Source of the DNA: Frondihabitans sp. | Lineage (GTDB): Bacteria; Actinomycetota; Actinomycetes; Actinomycetales; Microbacteriaceae | Reading direction: 5' to 3' | Assembly: GCA_025464735.1 (NCBI GenBank) | Contig: JAODMX010000459.1 | Span: forward strand, 1-14,910 | Length of the DNA: 14,910 bases | In this document: positions 6,324 to 13,539 of the stretch, one piece after another | How the letters are laid out: each line of letters opens with the position of its first letter | Numbering within the stretch: position 1 is the stretch's first letter | Notes under the pieces: generated by a model | Told to the model about the DNA's origin: nothing | The model's database searches: none | Seen by the model: only the letters and a program-made list of their open reading frames with translations | Position numbers and translations under genes: made by a program

Positions 6324-7606
6324 GTACCGCGGAGACGACCACCACCGAGCTCGGCTCGAATGTCATCCTGCTGAAGCGCAGCTGGAAGGCGCCGATCATC
6401 CTCGGGACATTCGCGGTTCTGCTGTTCATCCTTCTAGTGCCGTTTGGTCGCGGCGGCAGTGCAACCCTGGGATTCAGCGAAGCCTCGCGTGATGCAATCC
6501 AAATCCCCCCGGCCGTGCTTTCGGGCCACCCGACGGAGATTCTGGTGGCCGTCCTGGCCGTACTCATCGCACTGGGTGCATTCCTCCTTGCCGGATCGCG
6601 ACGAAGAGTACCCCTGTGGCTCGTCGTCGTCTTCGCCGTTGTCGTTGTCTTCGGGTTTCTGGTCTGGACAGATACGGACACCGGCCACACCCTCAATGTG
6701 ACCGATCTGCTGGTCGGCGCACTCGCTCTCAGCGCTCCGCTCATTTTCGGCGGTCTGGGGGGCGTCATCTCCGAACGAGTCGGCGTCACAAACGTCGCAA
6801 TCGAAGCGCAGCTGCTATTCGGCGCGTTCATGTCGGCAATCGCAGCGTCCATCACCCAGAACGTCTTCGTGGGCATCGTCGCTGCGATGGTGGCCGGTGT
6901 GCTCGTCTCGCTTGTGCTCGCTGCGTTTTCGATCAAGTACGCCGTCAACCAGGTGATTGTGGGCATCGTGCTCAACGTGCTCATCCTCGGGCTCACCACT
7001 TTCGTCTACGAGCAGGTGCTGGTACCCAACGCCGCCCTCAACAACCCCCCGCAGCTCAACGTGATCAATGTCCCGTTGCTGTTCGATATTCCGATCATCG
7101 GACCACTGCTGTTCAGCCAGACGATCATCGTCTACCTCATGTACATCGCCATCATTGCGATCTGGATCGCCCTCTACCGGACACGTTGGGGGCTGCGGGT
7201 TCGAGCGGTTGGAGAGCACCCGCAGGCAGCCGACACCGTCGGTATCGACGTCGGCCGGACCCGCCTGTGGACGGTCGCCCTGGCGGGTGCCGTGGCCGGC
7301 TTGGGGGGTGCGTACTACACGATCGGATCGGTCGGCGGGTTCAGCCAGGACATGACGAACGGTGCCGGGTATATTGCGCTTGCTGCCGTCATCCTGGGCC
7401 GCTGGGATCCGGTGCGGGTGACCCTCGCGGCGCTCCTGTTCGGGTTTGCCGAAAACCTCGGCAGCGTCGCGGGGATTATTGGGTCCCCGGTTCCGAACGA
7501 CTTCCTGCTGATGCTGCCGTATCTCGTGACGATCTTCGCAGTGGCTGGAGTCGTTGGCCGCGTTCGCGGGCCGGCAGCCGCGGGTCGGCCGTATCTCAAG
7601 TCATAG
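6320..7606 (+). CDS. Nucleoside ABC transporter permease 2
   Basis: The protein is 428 residues, the second membrane subunit of the importer, forming a heterodimer with permease 1. It has three N-terminal hydrophobic segments (about 25-42, 74-92, 99-116), then the BPD_transp_2 core beginning LLVGALALSAPLIFGGLGG. The family block ERVGVTNVAIEAQLL (152-166) replaces the usual GVVNIGIEG pattern seen in NupQ/YufQ-like subunits. Also present are KYAVNQVIVGIVLNV and the cytoplasmic block VRAVGEHPQAADTVGID. Permeases of this branch are often near 300-320 residues; the extra N-terminal helices account for the additional length. The ATG overlaps the permease 1 stop. The gene ends 25 nt from the convergent amidohydrolase, with only a weak hairpin (about 7621-7643) between them. 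Confidence 0.91.
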   Translation: MSTAETTTTELGSNVILLKRSWKAPIILGTFAVLLFILLVPFGRGGSATLGFSEASRDAIQIPPAVLSGHPTEILVAVLAVLIALGAFLLAGSRRRVPLWLVVVFAVVVVFGFLVWTDTDTGHTLNVTDLLVGALALSAPLIFGGLGGVISERVGVTNVAIEAQLLFGAFMSAIAASITQNVFVGIVAAMVAGVLVSLVLAAFSIKYAVNQVIVGIVLNVLILGLTTFVYEQVLVPNAALNNPPQLNVINVPLLFDIPIIGPLLFSQTIIVYLMYIAIIAIWIALYRTRWGLRVRAVGEHPQAADTVGIDVGRTRLWTVALAGAVAGLGGAYYTIGSVGGFSQDMTNGAGYIALAAVILGRWDPVRVTLAALLFGFAENLGSVAGIIGSPVPNDFLLMLPYLVTIFAVAGVVGRVRGPAAAGRPYLKS

Positions 7607-7631
7607 GCGCTCAGATAGTGCGCTCCTCGTT

Positions 7632-9041
7632 TTACGGGGCGTAGCTCTGGATCCGGCGGCCATGCGACGTGTCGCGAAGTTGAGGAACGCGCCGGTTCAG
7701 TTCGTCAATCGCGGGTTCGACATCGAAGGTTGTGAGCTTGTGGTCGCGAACCACAACCCTCCCCTCGACGAGTACGGTCGCCACGTCGCTCGACTTCACG
7801 CTCAGCACCAGAGCGGCCGCGAGGTCGTGCATCGGCTGCATGTGGGGGCCACGGGTATCGATCAGCGCGATGTCGGCCCGGTAGCCCGGCAGGAGCGCCC
7901 CCAGGCGTCCTGATTGACCGATGGCGGCCGCGCTCTGGCGTGTCGCAAGGTCGAGTGCGTGCTGCGAGGTCAGCCAGGTCGCATCGCTATGCCGGTCTTT
8001 CTCAGCGAGAGAGAGGAAGCGCATACTCTCGAGCACGTCGAGCGTGTTGTGACTGCCCGGCCCATCTGTTCCCACTCCGACCGTGATGCCTGCATCGTGG
8101 AGCATGCGCACCGGCGTCGTCCCCGATTGGGCGTGCTTCAGATACACCTTGTCGCAGCAAGCGACTGCGACGCGATCGGCGTACGGGCTGAGCCAACGGA
8201 GGTCATCTTCGGTGATGCCGGCTCCGTGCGCGATGAGCGTGCCGGTTTCGAGGATTCCTGTGTCGTGCAAGACCTGGATCGGAGTGATCCCGAGGCGGTC
8301 AAGACTCGATGTGGTCTGCACGGGGCTCTCGGAGGCGTGGATATGGGTTCGGATGCCGAGTCTCCGAGCATGCGCCGCAGTCTTCACGAGATCGGCGTCG
8401 TTCACGGTGTAGGTAGCGTGGGCTCCCATCGCAGTTGTGATTCGACCGTCGGCTTCACCGTTCCACTTCTCGGCGAAATCGGCTGAGGCCTCGATCCCGG
8501 CCTCACCCTGGGAGGAGAAGTACGTCTGCGCCAGGAAACCGCGCGCGCCGGTCTCCTCGACAACCGAGGCGATCTGGTCCATGTCGAAGTAGTGGTCGGC
8601 GAAGGTCGTCACCCCGGCAAGCAGCATCTCTGCAACGGCGAGCTGGGCTCCGAAGCGCACGTCGCGGGGGGTCATGTTGACTTCCATCGGCCAGATGTGG
8701 TCGTTGAACCAGGTCGCTGTGACCACATCTTCCGCGGAATTGCGGAACATGGTCATGGCCGAATGCGTGTGGCAGTTGATGAGACCGGGAATCGCGACAT
8801 GACCCGCACCGTCGATGAGTTCGGCGGACTCTCTCTCGACAGGCGTGACGTCCGCGCTGGGCTTCACCCAGATGATCTCTCCAGCCGCGATCCCGATCGC
8901 GTGGTTCTCCTGCAGGTGGGCGACTCCACCTGCCTCGGGATTCTCGGCACGGAGCCGCGGATAGTCGGGCAGCGCTGGCTCGGTTGATGTGAGCACGGTT
9001 GCGTTGAGAATGATGGTTTCTGCCCGGGCCGTTTCCTTCAT
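7632..9041 (-). CDS. Amidohydrolase, MTA/SAH/adenosine deaminase type
   Basis: The protein is 469 residues, a cytosolic metal-dependent (beta/alpha)8 enzyme. Metal and catalytic residues are visible: HTH at His91 and His93 (PGLINCHTHSAM), His208 (GAHATYT), His235 and Glu238 (HIHASES), and Asp326 (GTDGPGS). WPME (Glu120) matches the W.P.E position that contacts the ribose in SAH/MTA deaminases such as TM0936. The likely reaction is deamination of an adenine nucleoside (SAH, MTA or adenosine); an ammeline/guanine-type substrate cannot be excluded. Odd points: a 20-25-residue insertion near residues 20-45, and ACCDKVYLKHAQSGTTPV where relatives have H.P.SN.KL.SG..P. It converges on the nucleoside importer, which fits processing of an imported nucleoside. 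ATG 9041 is preceded by TAGGAT with a 6-nt gap, suggesting a leaderless transcript. Confidence 0.86.
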   Translation of the reverse strand: MKETARAETIILNATVLTSTEPALPDYPRLRAENPEAGGVAHLQENHAIGIAAGEIIWVKPSADVTPVERESAELIDGAGHVAIPGLINCHTHSAMTMFRNSAEDVVTATWFNDHIWPMEVNMTPRDVRFGAQLAVAEMLLAGVTTFADHYFDMDQIASVVEETGARGFLAQTYFSSQGEAGIEASADFAEKWNGEADGRITTAMGAHATYTVNDADLVKTAAHARRLGIRTHIHASESPVQTTSSLDRLGITPIQVLHDTGILETGTLIAHGAGITEDDLRWLSPYADRVAVACCDKVYLKHAQSGTTPVRMLHDAGITVGVGTDGPGSHNTLDVLESMRFLSLAEKDRHSDATWLTSQHALDLATRQSAAAIGQSGRLGALLPGYRADIALIDTRGPHMQPMHDLAAALVLSVKSSDVATVLVEGRVVVRDHKLTTFDVEPAIDELNRRVPQLRDTSHGRRIQSYAP

Positions 9042-9047
9042 CGGCCA

Positions 9048-9053
9048 ATCCTA
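9048..9053 (-). promoter_or_regulatory. -10 hexamer TAGGAT for the leaderless amidohydrolase
   Basis: Read on the minus strand, TAGGAT is followed by 6 nt (TGGCCG) and then ATG 9041. The predicted transcription start coincides with the start codon. It lies in the 39-bp gap shared with the divergent amidohydrolase. Confidence 0.55.
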
Positions 9054-9080
9054 TCGAGCACAGCGTGGGAGAATCGTTCG

Positions 9081-10301
9081 GTGCACCCCTCCTCCTCTCT
9101 CACGATCGACGCGTGGGACGGCACGCAACATCTCGGCGTCGTAACCGTCAATTGGGACCAGGCGGACCGACACGGTGTCTTCCGTTCAGTGAGCGAGTCG
9201 GACGTCGTCGCCACCGAATTTTCTCTGATCCCGGGCCTGATCGACACCCACGTTCACTTGATGGGATACGCAGGATCCGGCACTCCAGATTTTCTCGGCT
9301 GGCCGCTCGTTACGCGCCCGGAGGAGCAGGTGCTGCACGGCCTCGCCAACGCGAACCGTGCTCTTGCCGTCGGCGTGACCACGGTGCGCGACCTCTCTGC
9401 CGATGAGGTGCAGTTCTCTCTGGCACGTGCCATCAACGACGGAATCGTCGTGGGTCCGAGGGTGCTCGCCTTCGGGATGGTCGGGATGACAGCAGGGCAC
9501 GCCGATCTGTTCATTCCGCCAGCGTTTCCGATTCGTAAGCCGACGGCGGACGGTCCAGTCGCCTGCCGGGCACTGGTGCGCCACTGGGCACGCGCAGGAG
9601 CTGACGGGATCAAGATCGCTACGAGCGGCGGAGTTCTGTCGGTCGGCGATAAGAGTTCGTGGCGGAATTACACGCGAGAAGAGATCGCGGCGATTGTCGA
9701 TGAGGCGCACGCGCTCGGAATGAAGGTCGCGGCGCATTCGCACACAGCCCAGGGGATCGAGATCGCACTGGACGAAGGCGTCGACTCGATCGAGCACGCG
9801 ACCCTGATCACGCCCGAACTCGCGGCGCGCGTCGTGGCTCAGGCCGTGACGGTCGCCCCGACCCTGCTGATCAACGACACGATTGCCGCGGGTGGTGCCG
9901 GAGCCTCCCCGGAGCAGGCGGCAAAGGCGGCGGACCTCGTCGCGCGCCGTGACCCGCTCCTTCGGCGGGCTGCTGAAATCGGTGTGGATTTCGTGCTGGG
10001 CACAGATGCAAACGCTCGCCACGTGCAGTTCGGAGACGAGCTGACCGAGCTGGGCAGGATGGCGAACGTGCTCGGCTGGAGCGCCGAACGTGCGCTCCGG
10101 TCCGCAACGTCGGCGGCTGGTGTCGCAATTGGGCGACCCGACCTCGGACTGATCCGTGAGGGTTCGCCGGCCGACTTCGTCATCGTTCGAGGTAAACCGT
10201 GGCAGGACATCGCGCAGCTCTCAGCCGATCGCATCGAGGCCGTCGTCGTCGGCGGTCGCATCGTCGTCGGGTCGCTCCCTCAGCAGATCAGCCACGGGTG
10301 A
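9081..10301 (+). CDS. Metal-dependent amidohydrolase, imidazolonepropionase/Xaa-Pro dipeptidase-like
   Basis: The protein is 406 residues and cytosolic. Binuclear-centre residues of the amidohydrolase superfamily are visible: HVH at His57 and His59 (GLIDTHVHL), Lys178 in GIKIATSGG (the carboxylated lysine of this subgroup), His219 (VAAHSHT), His239 (SIEHAT) and Asp309 (GTDA). Relatives with the KIATSGG motif include Sgx9260/Cc2672-type carboxypeptidases and prolidases acting on Xaa-Pro, Xaa-Arg or Xaa-Lys; the substrate here cannot be read from sequence. The C-terminus folds back into the small beta domain (GSPADFVIVRGKPWQDI). The GTG start follows GGGAG at 9067-9071. It is divergent from the SAH-deaminase-like gene over 39 bp, so the two may be co-regulated. 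A 5-bp hairpin overlaps its stop codon. Confidence 0.87.
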   Translation: MHPSSSLTIDAWDGTQHLGVVTVNWDQADRHGVFRSVSESDVVATEFSLIPGLIDTHVHLMGYAGSGTPDFLGWPLVTRPEEQVLHGLANANRALAVGVTTVRDLSADEVQFSLARAINDGIVVGPRVLAFGMVGMTAGHADLFIPPAFPIRKPTADGPVACRALVRHWARAGADGIKIATSGGVLSVGDKSSWRNYTREEIAAIVDEAHALGMKVAAHSHTAQGIEIALDEGVDSIEHATLITPELAARVVAQAVTVAPTLLINDTIAAGGAGASPEQAAKAADLVARRDPLLRRAAEIGVDFVLGTDANARHVQFGDELTELGRMANVLGWSAERALRSATSAAGVAIGRPDLGLIREGSPADFVIVRGKPWQDIAQLSADRIEAVVVGGRIVVGSLPQQISHG

Positions 10302-10307
10302 TCCCGT
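10294..10307 (+). terminator. Weak hairpin over the amidohydrolase stop
   Basis: ACGGG (10294-10298), loop TGAT containing the stop codon, CCCGT (10303-10307). The stem is short and has no T-run; a low-confidence terminator. Confidence 0.25.
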
Positions 10308-10352
10308 CGTCCTTGCGGACCGCATTCGGATCGAGCGTCACGTTGCGCCCGT

Positions 10353-10358
10353 TATCCT
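10353..10358 (+). promoter_or_regulatory. -10 hexamer TATCCT, candidate ettA promoter
   Basis: TATCCT fits TANNNT and is the best -10 between the amidohydrolase stop and ettA. It is followed by 7 nt and then GTG 10366. Transcription starting at 10365-10366 would either make a leaderless 31-codon ORF or leave a leader of about 98 nt before ettA. Confidence 0.45.
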
Positions 10359-10365
10359 CGTAGAC

Positions 10366-10461
10366 GTGGGGCCCTTAGTTCTCGCGACCGGGCCTGATCT
10401 CAGGGACGGCGCGCTGCGCGTGCTCAGACATGACGACACCATAGATGGCTTGGAGAGATAG
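10366..10461 (+). CDS. Possible 31-codon leader ORF of ettA
   Basis: GTG 10366 opens a frame of 31 codons (VGPLVLATGPDLRD, then GALRVLRHDDTIDGLER) closed by TAG at 10459-10461, 2 nt before the ettA GTG. The ettA Shine-Dalgarno (GGAG, 10452-10455) lies inside it, so ribosomes translating the leader would cover or expose the ettA start. The start lies 7 nt after a TATCCT -10, as expected for a leaderless message. Against it: the frame is also open far upstream, so openness alone means little, and the peptide resembles nothing I know. No strong hairpin for attenuation was found, although GGCCC (10370-10374) and GGGCC (10390-10394) could pair. Treat as a hypothesis. Confidence 0.35.
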   Translation: MGPLVLATGPDLRDGALRVLRHDDTIDGLER

Positions 10462-10463
10462 CT

Positions 10464-12146
10464 GTGGCCGAATACATTTACTCGATGGTCCGAGCTCGAA
10501 AGACGGTCGGCGACAAGCTGATTCTCGACGACGTGACCATGTCATTCCTCCCGGGGGCGAAGATCGGTGTTGTCGGGCCGAACGGCGCGGGCAAATCGAC
10601 GATCCTGAAAATCATGGCGGGCCTCGACACTCCCAGCAACGGTGACGCCAAGCTGAGCCCGGGGTACACCGTCGGCATTCTCATGCAGGAGCCCGAACTC
10701 GACGAGTCGAAGACCGTCCTCGAGAACGTCCAGGAGGGTGTCGGCGAGATCAAGGGCAAGATCGACCGGTTCAATGAGATCTCTCTGGCCATGGCTGAGC
10801 CCGACGCCGACTTCGATGCGCTGCTTGAAGAGATGGGCGGTCTCCAGGAGGAGATCGACGTTGCTGACGCCTGGGATCTCGACTCCCAGCTCGAGCAGGC
10901 CATGAGTGCGCTGCGCACTCCGCCCGGCGACTCCCTGGTGGTCAACCTGTCCGGTGGAGAGAAGCGCCGTGTCGCGCTGTGCAAGCTCCTGCTGCAGAAG
11001 CCCGATCTCCTGCTCCTCGATGAGCCCACCAACCACCTCGACGCCGAGAGCGTGCTCTGGCTCGAGCAGCACCTCACCAAGTACCACGGTGCTGTCCTCG
11101 CCGTGACACACGACCGGTACTTCCTCGACCATGTGGCGGAGTGGATCGCCGAGGTTGACCGTGGCCGCCTGTATCCCTACGAGGGCAACTACTCGACCTA
11201 CCTCGAGAAGAAGGGTGAGCGCCTCAACGTCCAGGGCAAGAAAGACGCAAAGCTCGCTAAGCGCCTTTCGAGCGAGCTGGAGTGGGTGCGCAGCAACGCC
11301 AAGGGGCGCCAGGCCAAGTCGAAGGCCCGTCTCGCTCGGTACGAGGAGATGGCGACCGAGGCGGAGCGCACCAAGAAGCTCGACTTCGAAGAGATCGTCA
11401 TCCCGGTCGGCCCGCGTCTGGGCCAACAGGTCATCGACGCTAAGAAGCTCGAGAAGGGCTTCGACGGCCGAGTGCTGATCGACAATCTGTCGTTCACCCT
11501 GCCGCGCAACGGCATCGTCGGCGTGATAGGCCCGAACGGCGTCGGCAAGACCACGCTGTTCAAAACCATTACCGGTCTCGAGCCCCTCGACGGCGGCGAC
11601 CTCAAGGTCGGAGAGACCGTCGACATCTCGTATGTCGACCAGAACCGCGGCGGTATCGACCCCAACAAGAACCTCTGGGAGGTCGTCTCCGACGGCCTCG
11701 ACTACATCCAGGTCGGCAAGACCGAGATCCCGTCGCGCGCCTACGTGTCGCAGTTCGGCTTCAAGGGCCCCGACCAGCAGAAGAAGGCAGGCGTTCTCTC
11801 CGGTGGGGAGCGCAACCGTCTCAACCTGGCGCTCACCTTGAAGCAGGGCGGCAATCTTCTCCTGCTCGACGAGCCCACTAACGACCTCGACGTCGAGACC
11901 CTCGGCAGCCTCGAGAACGCGCTCCTCGAATTCCCGGGCTGCGCAGTGGTGATCACACACGATCGGTGGTTCCTCGACCGCATTGCCACCCACATCCTTG
12001 CCTATGAAGGCACGGCCGAGAACCCCGCCAACTGGTACTGGTTCGAGGGCAACTTCGAGGCCTACGAAGAGAACAAGATCGAGCGCCTCGGTGCCGACGC
12101 GGCCAAGCCGTCGAGCGTCACCTACCGCAAACTAACGAGAGACTAG
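10464..12146 (+). CDS. ettA: Energy-dependent translational throttle protein EttA (ABC-F)
   Basis: The protein is 560 residues, close to E. coli EttA (555). It is a cytosolic ABC-F ATPase that binds the ribosomal E site and gates the first elongation steps according to ATP/ADP. Domain 1: Walker A GPNGAGKST (38-46), a short arm insertion (about 95-138), signature NLSGGEKRR (161-169), Walker B LLLLDEPTNHLD (182-193). The linker/P-site-tRNA-interaction region (about 243-325) has the charged helix KDAKLAKRLSSELEWVRS and the GRQAKSKARLARYEE stretch. Domain 2: Walker A GPNGVGKTT (356-364), signature LSGGERN (445-451), Walker B LLLLDEPTNDLD (465-476). The end NWYWFEGNFEAYEENK and SVTYRKLTRD is typical of EttA. 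GTG 10464 has GGAG 8 nt upstream. A thioesterase gene follows after 2 nt. Confidence 0.97.
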   Translation: MAEYIYSMVRARKTVGDKLILDDVTMSFLPGAKIGVVGPNGAGKSTILKIMAGLDTPSNGDAKLSPGYTVGILMQEPELDESKTVLENVQEGVGEIKGKIDRFNEISLAMAEPDADFDALLEEMGGLQEEIDVADAWDLDSQLEQAMSALRTPPGDSLVVNLSGGEKRRVALCKLLLQKPDLLLLDEPTNHLDAESVLWLEQHLTKYHGAVLAVTHDRYFLDHVAEWIAEVDRGRLYPYEGNYSTYLEKKGERLNVQGKKDAKLAKRLSSELEWVRSNAKGRQAKSKARLARYEEMATEAERTKKLDFEEIVIPVGPRLGQQVIDAKKLEKGFDGRVLIDNLSFTLPRNGIVGVIGPNGVGKTTLFKTITGLEPLDGGDLKVGETVDISYVDQNRGGIDPNKNLWEVVSDGLDYIQVGKTEIPSRAYVSQFGFKGPDQQKKAGVLSGGERNRLNLALTLKQGGNLLLLDEPTNDLDVETLGSLENALLEFPGCAVVITHDRWFLDRIATHILAYEGTAENPANWYWFEGNFEAYEENKIERLGADAAKPSSVTYRKLTRD

Positions 12147-12148
12147 AC

Positions 12149-12622
12149 GTGGCTCGACTGCGAGTTCCCACCATCCTGCGTTGGGGTGATCTCGACGCGT
12201 ACGGGCACGTCAACAACGCCGAGATGCTGCACCTTCTCGAGGAGGCCCGCATCCAGGCGTTCTGGTCGGCCGGCGACGAGTCGGACGACCCGGCGTCGAC
12301 AGCGATCCTCGACGCGAGCCCGAATACGCAGACGTGGAGCTTGATCGCTCGTCAGGAGGTCGAGTATCTGGCCCCGATCGCCTACACGCGCCAGCCTCTC
12401 GACATCCAGCTCTGGATCGGCCACATGGGCGGAGCGAGCCTCGAGCTCTTCTACGAGGTCTATTCGCCCGAGGGTGTCGAGACTCGAGTGCTGCACACGC
12501 GGGCCGCGACGACGCTGGTCCTGGTCGACGCGACCACTCAGCGCCCGCGCCGCATCTCCGAGGCAGAGCGTGCCGCCTGGGAGCCGTTCGTCGACGAGCC
12601 CCTCGTCTTCCGTCGGCGCTGA
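12149..12622 (+). CDS. Acyl-CoA thioesterase, 4HBT hot-dog family
   Basis: The protein is 157 residues, a single hot-dog domain of the 4-hydroxybenzoyl-CoA thioesterase/YbgC-FadM type. The active-site segment RWGDLDAYGHVNNAEMLHLL (11-30) has Asp16, His20 and the Asn22-Asn23 pair, the family's nucleophile or general-base region at the start of the central helix. Later RQEVEYLAPI is the matching core strand. It hydrolyses an acyl-CoA or acyl-carrier thioester in the cytosol; chain length is unknown. The GTG start lies 2 nt after the ettA stop, so it is very likely co-transcribed and translationally coupled. The stop is 5 nt from the stop of the convergent TesB-type gene. Why a thioesterase is coupled to ettA is not known. 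Confidence 0.9.
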   Translation: MARLRVPTILRWGDLDAYGHVNNAEMLHLLEEARIQAFWSAGDESDDPASTAILDASPNTQTWSLIARQEVEYLAPIAYTRQPLDIQLWIGHMGGASLELFYEVYSPEGVETRVLHTRAATTLVLVDATTQRPRRISEAERAAWEPFVDEPLVFRRR

Positions 12623-12627
12623 GCGGC

Positions 12628-13518
12628 TCACACCGTCGGCACTCGGACCATGCCTTCTTGCGCGACGCTGGCGAGGAGCTCACCCGTGCGATTGAAGAAT
12701 CGACCCGTCGCGAGGCCGCGACCACCCTGCGCCGTCGGCGACTCCATGGCGTAGAGCAGCCATTCGTCAGCGCGGCCCGGTCGGTGCCACCACATGGCAT
12801 GGTCGAGGCTGGCGATCTTCATGCCGGGCCGCGAGAGCGCGACGCCGTGTCGTCGCAAAATCGGTTCCAGGATCCCCAGATCGCTGGCATAGGCGAGCGC
12901 CGCCCGGTGCACGGCGGGGGCGTCGGGGAGCGGCCCGACGGTCTTCATCCAGAGCGCCTGATGCGCGACGTGTTCTCCGGTGACGCGGAGGAAGATGGGC
13001 GACGGGACGTGCCGAATATCGAAGGGGCGCCCGTTGGCCCAGAACTGTGCTGCCGGATGGTCGACGCCGGCCAGTACTTCGCCCATTGTCGGCAGCGACT
13101 CGGGTTCTGGGAGCCCTTCGGGCATCTCGGCTTCGTGCTCGATGCCCTCGTCGATGGTCTGGAACGACGACATCGTGGTCATGATCGGCACGCCGTTCTG
13201 GAGGGCCTCGGTCCGTCGTGAGGCGAACGAGCGGCCGTCGTGGCTTCGGTCCACGCGGAACTCGATCGGCAGCTCGATCTTGCCCGCGCGCAGGAAGTAC
13301 GCGTGCATCGAATGAACGATCTTGTCGCCGGGCACCGTGGCCTGAGCGGCAACGAGGGACTGCGCGAGCACCTGGCCGCCGAAAACCCTTCCGTTCGGCA
13401 TCCATTGGCTCGGCCCCGCGAACTCGTCCTCGGCCGGCCCTGATGTGAGCTCGAGCGCCTGAAGCAGGTCGGCCAGAGGATCGTCGGGGGTGGCGTCGCG
13501 CGCGGAGTCGTCAGTCAT
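12628..13518 (-). CDS. tesB: Acyl-CoA thioesterase II, TesB type
   Basis: The protein is 296 residues, close to E. coli TesB (286), with two tandem hot-dog folds. The first (about 14-120) has SQWMPNGRVFGGQVLAQSL and HSMHAYFLRAGK; the second (about 165-293) has SLDHAMWWHRP, EWLLYAMESPTAQGGRGL and LASVAQEGMVRV. Asp239, Thr262 (or Ser260) and Gln287 fit the TesB Asp-Thr/Ser-Gln catalytic set. It hydrolyses medium and long acyl-CoAs in the cytosol, buffering CoA and free fatty acids. ATG 13518 is chosen because TAAACT lies 7 nt upstream (leaderless) and because the family's N-terminus (LADLLQALEL) follows after 14 residues. The same frame is open to 14283 but would run antisense through the next gene. 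No SD is seen. Confidence 0.93.
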   Translation of the reverse strand: MTDDSARDATPDDPLADLLQALELTSGPAEDEFAGPSQWMPNGRVFGGQVLAQSLVAAQATVPGDKIVHSMHAYFLRAGKIELPIEFRVDRSHDGRSFASRRTEALQNGVPIMTTMSSFQTIDEGIEHEAEMPEGLPEPESLPTMGEVLAGVDHPAAQFWANGRPFDIRHVPSPIFLRVTGEHVAHQALWMKTVGPLPDAPAVHRAALAYASDLGILEPILRRHGVALSRPGMKIASLDHAMWWHRPGRADEWLLYAMESPTAQGGRGLATGRFFNRTGELLASVAQEGMVRVPTV

Positions 13519-13524
13519 CAGCGG

Positions 13525-13531
13525 TAGTTTA
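13525..13531. promoter_or_regulatory. Overlapping divergent -10 elements (TAGTTTA / TAAACTA)
   Basis: In the 21-nt gap between two divergent starts, the plus strand reads TAGTTT (13525-13530), 9 nt before ATG 13540. The minus strand reads TAAACT (13531 to 13526), 7 nt before ATG 13518. Both fit TANNNT. Both mRNAs would have no leader or one of 2-3 nt, and the two polymerases could not bind at once. Confidence 0.6.
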
Positions 13532-13539
13532 GAGCGCCG

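Noticed and set aside
7607..7645. Bidirectional terminator between permease 2 and the amidohydrolase
   Set aside because: The best pairing is CCTCG-TTTTA-CGGGG with a wobble pair. It lies partly in the coding end and has no clear T-run on either side, so it was not listed as a feature.
10302..10440. 18-codon minus-strand ORF (ATG at 10432) in the gap before ettA
   Set aside because: It is very short, has no promoter or SD, and is best explained by chance.
10542..11993. 483-codon minus-strand frame opposite ettA
   Set aside because: It is Leu/Val/Glu-rich antisense text produced by ettA codon bias, and the plus strand is unmistakable EttA.
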